From Aricia agestis (Eukaryota > Arthropoda > Insecta > Lepidoptera > Lycaenidae), in the NCBI RefSeq assembly GCF_905147365.1, contig NC_056423.1:7606501-7670500 (forward strand): a stretch of DNA of 64,000 bases, in the 5' to 3' direction. Below the pieces are notes generated by a model that had not been told where the DNA came from, made no database searches, and saw only the letters and a program-made list of their open reading frames with translations. The position numbers and the translations under genes are program-made. This document shows, in pieces, positions 1 to 8,523 of this stretch; position 1 is the first letter of the stretch, and the number at the start of each line of letters is the position of its first letter.

Positions 1-620
1 GTATTTTTTTCGCTTTATATAGACCTAAGTGTGTTTGCTAAAATCTTTTATATAGAATAATAATTAAATGTCTTATAAACAGTCGGACTTTGTTAACAAT
101 TCCGATATAGAAAAAAATACTTTCTCCAATAGATAAACAAAACCTAAAAATCCCAAAAGATAAGACTAAAGTACACGCATATTATAATTCCTTAAAATTC
201 TAATATACGTACCGAAACGTAACAAATCCAATCACACAATCACGTAAACACGTAACACGTAAATTCACGTCACGTAACGTTCACGTCTCGCCTCCAGCGA
301 GTCACGGTGTACACTGAAAGGAAAACTGAAAACGGCCGTTTTCCACAGCCGAAAATGCACTACTAGAACTACAAAAAACATATATCTTGCGATAACGTAT
401 CACTCAATTATATTAAGTAAATTAATATATCCAACGATAAGAGATTTCATTAAAACCCCCCATTATCTAAAAGTGGTTCGGCCGAGTGTGTACCTTGATT
501 TTGTCCGTGACTTTATTTGTTTAATGATTTCAATAATTACGGTATTCTTTTTATGACGTTTTTGATGTTGTGATGGTGCGTTTAGGTTTTAGTTTGTGTA
601 TTTTTTTATCAAAATTAGAT
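1..620. other. AT-rich sequence, nothing recognised
   Basis: No coding pattern, RNA gene or repeat family found elsewhere in the window. Near 235-290 there are short CACGTAA/CACGTCACG runs that look like local slippage. Confidence 0.5.
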
Positions 621-624
621 AACC

Positions 625-750
625 CGATGAACTTTGTATCACTTCTCTCCTAATAACTATTATCCTTCCCTGGACTTCGAATTTTAAGAACTAAAATTAG
701 CTAATTCGGTTCAGCCGTTTTCGAGTTTTAGTGAGACTAACAAAATTGAA
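625..750 (-). repeat. fragment of a dispersed repeat (CTCGAAAACGGCTG family)
   Basis: The reverse complement matches 37562-37680 and 46193-46312: GCTAAAACTCGAGAACGGCTG, a TTTTAGTCTT block, then AGTCTAGGGAAGG and AAGTTCACCGG. A short piece also occurs at 42337-42375. Presumably a non-autonomous element; superfamily not assigned. Confidence 0.6.
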
Positions 751-789
751 AGTTTATGTTTACTTATTACTAGAAGTGACGAAATAAAG

Positions 790-917
790 TGAACATATTT
801 TAGGGTTTGTATGTGTCCTTTGTAGCACTACCACTTTCACAGTGAACTCTATACGAGTATAAGGGACACAATATACACACCCTAAAGTATTATCACTTAG
901 TTTTGTTAAAACCTGTG
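790..917. mobile_element. half copy of the ACAGGGTGTAACAAAA fold-back MITE
   Basis: Right-hand half only (AGTGAACTCTATAC..., CCTAAAGTATTATCACTTAG), directly abutting the complete copy at 918. Either a truncated older insertion or a partial tandem duplication. Confidence 0.65.
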
Positions 918-1206
918 TACAGGGCGTAACAAAACTAAGTGATAATACATTTAGGGTGTATACGTGTTTCTTGTAGAAAGTTCACTGTAAAATATCAATT
1001 TTTGTATCGACGTAGCAGCGCTGAAATATCAATTATTTTTTTCACTTTTCCACTTATTTATGGGCCGAGGGTCACTAGTTTCCCCATACAAAAGTGAAAA
1101 AAATTGTTTGTCTTTCAGCGCTGCTACTTTCACAGTGAACTTTATATAGGGGACACAATATACAAACCCTAAAGTATTATCAGTTAGTTTTGTAACAACC
1201 TGCATA
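918..1206. mobile_element. fold-back MITE, TACAGGGYGTAACAAAA family, complete
   Basis: About 290 bp of two long, imperfect inverted arms. Left end TACAGGGCGTAACAAAACTA, right end the inverse of TATGCAGGTTGTTACAAAAC. The arms share AGTTCACTGTGAAAGTAGCA and AGCGCTGAAAG. It carries no coding capacity. Ends in TA suggest a TA target duplication, as in Tc1/mariner-derived MITEs. Other copies: 24777, 38154, 53589, 54805. Confidence 0.8.
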
Positions 1207-1300
1207 GATTATTATTAGATAGCTGATGATGCGTTTGTTATATGAATGTTTAGTGAGAATTTTAAGTGTTCTTATAATAACTTGTTGGCTATAATGGTAG

Positions 1301-1462
1301 TATTTTTTATGAAATAAGGGGGCAAACGAGCAAACGGGTCACCTGCTGGAAAGCAACTTCCGTTGCCCATGGACACTCGCAGCATCAGAAGAGCTGCAGG
1401 TGCGGCCTGAATAGGGTAATAGGGGAGGGTAGGGAAGGGAAAAGTGTAAGGGATTGGTCTAG
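1301..1462 (-). mobile_element. LINE-tailed SINE-like element, 3' part
   Basis: Poly-T at the low end (poly-A on the minus strand), then the conserved tail GGGGGCAAACGAGCAAACGG, GCAGCATCAGAAGAGCTGCA and a GGGAATAGGG-type block. The element is cut before its head. See 37682-38015 for a fuller copy. Confidence 0.8.
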
Positions 1463-1877
1463 TTCAGGTGTTAAAATTGAACTTTTTTAATAAAACAAAA
1501 TTACCAATAATAATTTGTTTTCAACGTTTGGGAGGAAGTAAAATTTTATTTGATCGTTTTTATTACTACCCTAATGTTGCTTTAGGGATTTTTTACCACC
1601 AGTGCGTGATCAGAGTGCGTGTGTGATTGTATTCTTATTTATATAATTATGTATTCATTTTTTTATTACTTAAGAATTGATAATAATTAAGTATCCTTAA
1701 TTTTAAGACAGGGGTCTGACTAGGGAAAAGAACACACAGCGACAAAATTGTTATAACATTTGAGTATAACGTAATATTTTATTAAATTGACGATAAAATT
1801 AGCATAACTTTAAGTTCGGCTCCGCATGTGCAAGGGTGTAAAATTGACAGATTATGATATCTTATCTTATATCTCTA

Positions 1878-2266
1878 AACGAGCAATTCTTGTATATATT
1901 TATGTATATACTTGGAATCTCGGAATCGGCTCCAACGATTTTCATGAAATTTAGTATATAGGGGGTTTCGGGGGCGATAAATCGATTTAGCTAAGAATCA
2001 TTTTTAGAAAATGTCATTTTATTCGTGTTTTATCGAATACCGAGCAAAGCTCGGTCAAATAGCTAGTAATATTTTTTAACGAGCAATTCTTGTATAAAAT
2101 ATATATATTTGGAAACTCGGAATCGGCTCCAACGATTTTCATGAAATTTAGTATATAGGGAGTTTCGGCGGAGATAAATCGATCTACCTAGGAATCATTT
2201 TTAAAAAATGTCATTTTATTCGTGTTTTATCGAATACCGATCAAAGCTCGGTCTAATAGCTAGTTA
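1878..2266. repeat. two tandem copies of a 190-200 bp dispersed repeat
   Basis: 1878-2069 and 2078-2266 both run from ACGAGCAATTCTTGTATA through CGGAATCGGCTCCAACGATT and ATGTCATTTTATTCGTGTTT to AAGCTCGGTC, then AATAGCTAGT. The copies are mostly alike. The ending CTAGT suggests a Helitron-type element, but that is inference. Confidence 0.75.
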
Positions 2267-2269
2267 TCA

Positions 2270-3440
2270 CAATCTGTTAATTTTGTCATTTGCGTGTATG
2301 ACTCACTATAAACATACGAGTAAACTGTAAACCGCAAGTCACAATTTCGTTGATACGAGTATAAGCCATCTCACTGAACAGTAGCGTTGCGCGAGCAGAG
2401 TTATCTCCTAGATAAAGCTGATAAGTCGCTTGTTTTCCACGCACTCCACACGTCAACTGTCAAGTGTTTTGTCTGACAGGCACACACACATCAGTGTCTT
2501 GTCTGACACACAAACACGAGTATATAAATAGCGTTTTCAAGATTATAACTGAACTGCAAGAAAACCTAAGGGCGGCCATAGAATTTACTACTGTTGTCGT
2601 AATTTTCTACGCTGCGACGCCGCAATGTGGCCTGGCCCTAATAAGTATAAAGAACAGCATTAACAAAAAAAATCATCAAATTAATGATTTACGAAGTTTA
2701 AAATCGAATTCAAACTTCGGCTGGCCATTTCTGCGCTCTTTTACTTTCCGGTGTCTTTTATTGTTGTATCTAACGACTTTTTTTAATAGCCTTTATTTTA
2801 CTAGACTTTTATTATTATCAATATTCACTTGCCCTTATTATTTTTCTGTATTACAAACAAACAATATAATAAATTTATAAAGAACATAGAACTTATCCAA
2901 GTTCCAACCCTTGACCACATTAAAATTACTCAGCAAATACATCACTATAGACATTAGGAAAATATTATAGTAAGAAACTAATTTGGATAAATTAAACTGA
3001 TCTCCTGAAATTTCAAATCCAACTTGATTCCTAAATTTAATTAAGATAATCCACTCCTTTTACTCTGATCTCCAATGAAAAGGTTACTTTTGTATGAAAT
3101 TAGTTCACGCATTGATGCCTGGACGAATTCGATTTGGAAGTATTAATTTGATTATTGACTTTTAGGCTTGGAAGCTTCAGGAAAATAGATAGTATTTTCT
3201 AGATAAAATGTTTTGTGACAAAAGTTACATGCTGAAAGAATGTACAGTTTAAGTGGGAATAATAATTTAATATTGCCCTGCAAAAACCTAATTAGGTGCA
3301 ACTACTACAGTGCAACAACTCTTTTTTGATTGTTAAGACCTAGATCTAACTGAAGGATGGCATTCAGATCTTTGCCACAAGCAAGCGACCGCAACCGACG
3401 AAAACACTGTGACACGAGAATTTCATATTATGTATATTAA
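2270..3440. other. no gene seen; one GC-rich MITE remnant
   Basis: AT-rich. An open frame of 138 codons at 2464-2880 has no recognisable domain, low-complexity Leu/Phe/Tyr composition and no conserved start context; I do not call it. Bases 2570-2641 (GGGCGGCCATAG to TGTGGCCTGGCCCTA) resemble a remnant of the GC-rich fold-back elements at 10106-10258. Confidence 0.5.
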
Positions 3441-3442
3441 AT

Positions 3443-3906
3443 ACTAGCTGTTGCCCGCGACTTCGTCCGCGTGGACTTTAGTTTATAGTTGTTCCCGTAC
3501 ATCGATTGAATTGTTTACGCGCAAATCAGAAAAGTATATTGTGTTCCTACACAATATACTTTTCTGATTTGAGTGCAAAAAACATTCCTTGTCCCAGATT
3601 CAAATTAGTATCTCCAATCTCCATGCCAAATTTCATCAAAATAAATTAAATAGTTTAGGCGAGCATCATAAAAGTTTATTGGGTGGGAACCGTACATTTT
3701 CCGGGACAAAATAAGTATTCCTTGTCCTTTCCCGAGACGTAAAGTATCTCCATACCAAATTCCATCAAAATAGATTAAATAGTTTACGCGCAAATCATAA
3801 AAGTATATTGTGCAGTACCGTACATTTTTCCGGGGCAAAATGTATCCTATGTTCTTTTTCGGGACTCAAAGTATCTTTATACAAAATTTCAGCAAAATGG
3901 GTCCAT
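3443..3906 (+). mobile_element. Helitron-like repeat, rearranged
   Basis: Starts ACTAGCTGTTGCCCGCGACT TCGTCCGCGTGG, a very common lepidopteran repeat head (Lep1-type Helitrons are my best guess). It is followed by two to three partial copies of the body (ACCGTACATTTT, ATAAGTATTCCTTGTCC, CATACCAAATTCCATC). Bases 3522-3571 form a perfect 22-bp hairpin. The body is interrupted at 3907 by a MITE and resumes at 4129. Confidence 0.65.
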
Positions 3907-4128
3907 CCTGCCTAGCATACGCCAACGAGATATCTCAATCTACATGTTTTCTCGATGTTTCTATTGACCCTAGCGTGACAAAAAAATTTTCTCGATCATC
4001 AATCAATCATCGAAATAACACATTTTTATAGAGTTTTGTCGAGATAATGTCGAGATTTGGACATTATGAGACGAGTAGTTTTTAATTATCTCGAGAGTGA
4101 GATATCTCGTTGGCGTATGCTAGGCAGG
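3907..4128. mobile_element. fold-back MITE, CCTGCCTAGCATACGCC family
   Basis: Terminal inverted repeats CCTGCCTAGCATACGCCAAC GAGATATCTCA (31 bp) at both ends, with an internal TTTTCTCGAT/ATCGAAATAA region. It is inserted inside the Helitron-like repeat. A second copy lies at 40355-40592. Confidence 0.85.
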
Positions 4129-4491
4129 CAGGCGTTTACGCGTGATGTCGTGACCACGCGAAATATAACGTTCCGCGCGGCTTCGCCCGCGTAAATTAGA
4201 TATTTCCCACTGGAACAGGACAGAGGTCATGAGGACAAGGCGTCTACGCTGATTATGCGTGAGGTGGTAGTTTGTCTCGTCCCATACCATCAAAGACGAA
4301 CAGGCCCGGTCAAGAGCTGTTTGCGCGTCCCATTCGAAGACTACTATGCTTATCGTTTTGTTGTCTGATTGCAGTATTCTGCAGGGTTGGCCTGCAATTC
4401 TGGCCTGCCGCCATGTTGGATGTAGAATGAAATTGCATTCGTTTTCGAGTTACTCTCAAAAAATCCCTTTCTTAAGAATACGAATACGAAT

Positions 4492-4752
4492 ATGAGTAAG
4501 GCTCAAGAAAGAGAAACGGGGTGACGTAAAACCAATCTGGAGTGAGGTTGCACCCACTGGCGCTGTCACTAAGGCGTACTGGGCGCAATGGGACAGTCTG
4601 ATACTTCAGGACGGAATACTCTACCGAAAATGGGAGAAGACGGCAGAGTGTTCCATCTTCAGATACTTGTCCCAAGAACGAGAGTACCTGATGTTCTCCG
4701 TGAAATACACGATGGCGTATCAGGAGGTCATCTAGGTGTTAAGAGGAGGAGG
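4492..4752 (+). pseudogene. Ty3/Gypsy pol fragment (RNase H-integrase junction, zinc finger)
   Basis: In one frame AYWAQWDSLILQDGILYRKW; after a frameshift at about 4635, GRVFHLQILVPRTRVPDVLR then EIHDGVSGGHLGVKR. This is the well-known lead-in to the integrase HHCC zinc finger of Ty3/Gypsy elements, with the first His pair visible (IHDGVSGGHLG). The match ends at VKR and the CC half is missing, replaced by degenerate CGTATCC repeats and then the large microsatellite. No LTR seen. Confidence 0.8.
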
Positions 4753-4754
4753 TC

Positions 4755-4841
4755 CGTAATCCGTATCCGTATCCTCGTATACTCGTACTCGTACGAGTGC
4801 TAGTGCGAGTGCGAGTGCGGATACGGATGCGGATGCGAAAA
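4755..4841. repeat. degenerate hexamer lead-in to microsatellite
   Basis: Short runs of CGTATC, CGTACT, GTGCGA and GGATGC, all one or two changes apart, apparently early derivatives of the same slippage process as the array that follows. Confidence 0.7.
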
Positions 4842-5243
4842 ATGAGCATAAGCATGAGCATGAGCATGAGAATGAGCATGAGCATGAGCATGAGCATGAG
4901 CATGAGCATGAGCATGAGCATGAGCATGAGCATGAGCATGAGCATGAGCATGAGCATGAGCATGAGCATGAGCATGAGCATGAGCATGAGCATGAGCATG
5001 AGCATGAGCATGAGCATGAGCATGAGCATGAGCATGAGCATGAGCATGAGCATGAGCATGAGCATGAGCATGAGCATGAGCATGAGCATGAGCATGAGCA
5101 TGAGCATGAGCATGAGCATGAGCATGAGCATGAGCATGAGCATGAGCATGAGCATGAGCTTGAGCATGAGTATGAGCATGAGAATGAGCACGAACATGAG
5201 AAATAGCTTGAGCATCGGCATGAGCATGAGCATGAGCATGAGT
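4842..5243. repeat. ATGAGC hexanucleotide microsatellite, 400 bp
   Basis: Perfect ATGAGC repeats fill 4872-5159, exactly 48 units; the flanks on both sides are the same hexamer with scattered changes. All three frames of both strands are open (Ser-Met, Ser-Cys, Leu-Met repeats), which creates long open frames with no coding meaning. Confidence 0.97.
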
Positions 5244-5259
5244 AGGGATTGCAATCCGG

Positions 5260-5352
5260 AGTGCGAGAGCGAGTGCGAGTGCGAGTGCAGACAGACAGAC
5301 AGACAGACAAACATACAGACAGACAGACGAACAGACGGACAGACGGACGGTT
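5260..5352. repeat. GAGTGC and CAGA/GACGGACA short tandem repeats
   Basis: A GAGTGC run (5260-5287) passes into CAGA tetranucleotides (5287-5330) and GACGGACA variants, so three simple repeats lie end to end after the ATGAGC array. Confidence 0.85.
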
Positions 5353-5354
5353 TT

Positions 5355-5438
5355 GAATCAAAACACACATTTGACAACTTGACGCAACTTGACGCTCCCG
5401 CTTCGCAGTCGCCTGGTCGCGTAGGTTTGAACAAGGCA
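5355..5438. mobile_element. one arm of the AAACACACATTTGACAACTT fold-back element
   Basis: Matches the right arm of the fold-back element at 47265-47410: AAACACACATTTGACAACTT, GACGCTCC..GCTTCGCAG, CGCGTAGGTTTG. It contains a local duplication of AACTTGACGC. The left arm is missing. Confidence 0.7.
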
Positions 5439-5439
5439 T

Positions 5440-6957
5440 TATAATATTATTAGTATAGAATAGGGATGATGACAAGGTCAAAGATTAGCGAATTTTGTTA
5501 ATAAAATAAAGAAATCGCGGTAAAAAATAAGTGTTCCCAAAATTTCAGCTTGTTCGCATTTGTATTTTTTTTTTTGTTATGCGCCTTTAAAGTTGGATAT
5601 TCAAGTCGATTTTTTTTTCAATTAAATTTCTTAATATTTGTATACAATTCGATAACTTATGCAAATAAAAGCAACTTTTGTTATGAAACCACTTTCATAA
5701 ACGCAATATTTAATATACCTGTCGAACAAAGTTGTCTCCCGATGCGTACAAACTACGAAAGACTGACGTCAGTCTTTTGTAGCACTTTGTATGGAGCGTT
5801 TCGGGCAGGTCTTTTTTATGGGATATTTGAATTGTCATATCTTGATGAATTTTTAAGCTATCAGAGTCATTCTTTCAACGATGTTTCTATTTTTTAAGTG
5901 TCCTTCAATTACCGATAAGAAAAAAAAATAGTCATCATGCCTATTATAGATTAATAAAAGAAAATACCACATACATTCAAATTGCACCGTTTTCATGTGG
6001 CTGGAAAACGACAGAGTTTCCCTATATTAAGGGACCTTTTGAGGGAAAATCACAAGCTTTCTTACATTTCTATTGAGCATTTAGTTACCTTTCTATTTGT
6101 CTTTTTCTTTGAAAAAGACGACAAAATAAAATCTTAAAAAAATATTTTTTTATGGTACCTCCCTGCCATGTGGAAATGTGAAAAAAGTCACAAAAGTAGG
6201 GAATATGCTAAAATTGAAAAGGAAAACTATTACGGCGAAGAAGACTTCATAATTTATTGAGTAACAGTGGATCAACTAAAAAAATGTAGTCGGTGAAGTA
6301 TAAAGGAACTTTTCGTTCAAATTCCTTTGAAAGTAACTGAGATGATGTTGTTAGTAGTGTAAAACACGTTATAAATGTATATTCATTGACCATATAAAAA
6401 TGATCAAAAACTAGCGGTACTACGGAACCCTATATAATGATGAGACACGTTTTGTTTAAAGATTTCCAATTACTTATTATAAAAAGACTGCCGTGAGTCA
6501 GTAAATGAAAACAAAATAACTTTAATAATTAATTTATTCATATCATACAGTTCCTTTACATATTTATAAAATATACAATTTTCACAAATATTTTGGACTT
6601 TTTATGAAACTGAATTTTATGGCACCGTCATAAACTCTTCATTTCCATATTTTATTAGGTGGTAAACCGCAAATGTTGGGAAACTGACAAATCGCCTCCT
6701 CTTGTATCGTAAAACAACGAGATATAGCTAAAACTTTTATGTTTATTGCTGTACAGTTATGAAAATTAATGCTGCTGTCATCGTTTTATAATAATTATAT
6801 ATCATTATTGTGTGGATCATTATAGTGAAAACAAAAAATGTTGTAGTAACTCGCACCCGAGCAACTGACCCACTCGCACATGAAAGTTACTCGTATGATG
6901 CGGTCACACCATGCAAGTAGCTGCATCTCACTGACTAGGCCTGCTCGCATGTCAGCT
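5440..6957. other. no gene or clear repeat seen
   Basis: AT-rich with homopolymer runs. An open frame at 5550-5897 (115 codons) has no recognised domain and is rich in Phe and Tyr, as expected of random AT-rich DNA. Near 6415-6435, CTACGGAACCCTATA is a trace of the AAGTGCGAGTCGG repeat family found at 52862. Confidence 0.45.
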
Positions 6958-6972
6958 CGCACCATGTAACCC

Positions 6973-7137
6973 TTTTTTTTACATGGGGAAATGCATTACG
7001 CATCCCCAGCGGATTGGGGACATCAGCTGGGGTATGTGGGACTCTCCGAGGAACTAGCCACTAAAACCCCATGGTGCTCCACTCACCGCTTAGGCAAAGT
7101 TACGGGCACGATCAACCCATCGCAACTTTACCAACGA
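6973..7137 (-). mobile_element. short retroposon with 15-bp target-site duplication
   Basis: An insert of 165 bp begins with eight T (a poly-A tail on the minus strand) and is flanked by identical CGCACCATGTAACCC at 6958-6972 and 7138-7152. The body (GGGGTATGTGGGACTCTC, CCACTAAAACC) resembles 41392-41692 and 26380-26655, and so looks like a 5'-truncated copy of a non-LTR element's end. Confidence 0.85.
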
Positions 7138-7152
7138 CGCACCATGTAACCC

Positions 7153-8172
7153 AGGCATTGGTGTCGGTCAGAAATATCAAATAGAACTGTGATCTGTGTG
7201 TTGTGACTATAGTTATTAGAAATTGGAAATAAGAGAAAATAGTCGTTTTCTTTTATTACGCATGTCAAAATCATGTCGTTTCATGTCAACACGACATTAC
7301 GTGTAATCAAATGTGAACGATAAGTTTGTGGTGTTGTCAATTGTCATGACATGACATGGTTTAAACATGTGCGATTGTTTTAAAACTTTTAAAATATTTT
7401 CAAGTACCATAGATGTAATATAGTTAATTGTATAATCAATGTCAAAGTTAGAGGAATTGTTACAATAATTCTAATTATTAAATCTTCCTAAACTAATAAA
7501 GATAATATTATGATTATGTACAATAAATACAAAAAGTAAGCATAATCAATTTTCAGGCAGAAAATATTTTTTTCCTCCATCGAAAACACTTTTATAAATA
7601 GCATTATTTGCCACATTTTTGTCTCTGCAGGTGCACTACCGTGCACCCAGATTTCCCAAATTCGAATGCGTAAATAAAAGTGAATTGTATAGCACCATAT
7701 TAAAATAATATATATTATTACATTTACAAGTATTTTGTTTACTTATGAAATATTTTAAATTTACATTTTTTATTTGTTTCAAAATAAATTTTGTTTTCTC
7801 ATAAGAAATATTATAAATTCTTGTTAAAATAAATACAATTTCCATAATATAAACACCTTGTCCAAATCTGTACAACATAATATAATATTTACAAAGCGCC
7901 TCTAAGGCGCCATAAAGGTGTACACATGTGAAACAAAACGTCAAATAATCATATTATATCATACAAAGAGCTCTCCAAAAACGTCACAGCGAAGACATCT
8001 TGCCCTTTCACCTCCGACCTTTATAGTATAATATTATGTCCTTGTGTTTAGAGATTTTCTTTGTATGTCTAAGTTGTATGATTATTTTCAAATATTTGTT
8101 AAAATATACAGAATGTTCGTTAATGTGTATAAAATATAACTTAACTAATAATATGCACCTCAAAATCTACTC
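7153..8172. other. Fbxl7 3' flank, nothing recognised
   Basis: AT-rich, without coding pattern. Short CATGTC/GACATG palindromic words cluster at 7260-7370. I see no further exon of Fbxl7 or of a neighbour. Confidence 0.45.
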
Positions 8173-8178
8173 TTTATT
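8173..8178 (-). terminator. candidate polyadenylation signal of Fbxl7
   Basis: AATAAA on the minus strand about 135 bases past the Fbxl7 stop codon. It is the first canonical hexamer I noticed downstream of the stop. In such AT-rich DNA the hexamer occurs often by chance, so this is a position-based guess. Confidence 0.35.
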
Positions 8179-8310
8179 GTCCAATAAAATTTGATCTGGA
8201 GCCATCTTTCCGCTTTTAAAATCTTCTGTCTCACTCACTCTGGAAGGACTCTTTTCCCTCCATCTTCCGCTACACTCGCTTCTATAGAAATCCAATCTTA
8301 TCATCTCTGT

Positions 8311-8523
8311 CTAGCAAAATCCAGGGTTCGTATGCTCTATGACGCATCTCTTGCAGTACTTCTTCACGGCTCTATACCCTCTGACCGTCACTGGAGTATC
8401 CTGTATGTTGAGCTGAGTGAGGCCTCGACAGTAGTAGGCCACGGCTTCAAGGCCATCGTCGCCAATCAGCTCGCACCCCCGCAAGGCCAACTTCTTCAAA
8501 TTGGGACAGCATCTGGCTAGAAT
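8311..8523 (-). CDS. Fbxl7: Fbxl7 last exon: final LRR and C-terminus
   Basis: The acceptor is TACTTTCAG/ATTCTA (phase 0), giving 70 codons and a TAG at 8313-8311. Translation ILARCCPNLKKLALRGCELI, GDDGLEAVAYYCRGLTQLNI, QDTPVTVRGYRAVKKYCKRC, VIEHTNPGFC. The C-terminal CKRCVIEHTNP block is diagnostic for FBXL7. No duplicate of this exon was seen in the 470-bp intron before it or in the 3' flank. Confidence 0.96.
   Translation of the reverse strand: MLARCCPNLKKLALRGCELIGDDGLEAVAYYCRGLTQLNIQDTPVTVRGYRAVKKYCKRCVIEHTNPGFC

Noticed and set aside
2464..2880. 138-codon open frame
   Set aside because: Low-complexity, AT-driven composition, no family resemblance, no splice or promoter support.
4732..5481. 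Long open frames with Ser-Cys, Leu-Met and Ser-Met repeats on both strands
   Set aside because: They are translations of the ATGAGC microsatellite, which has no stop codon in any frame; no domain lies at either end.
5550..5897. 115-codon open frame
   Set aside because: Phe/Tyr/Ser-rich as expected from AT-rich DNA; nothing recognisable in it.
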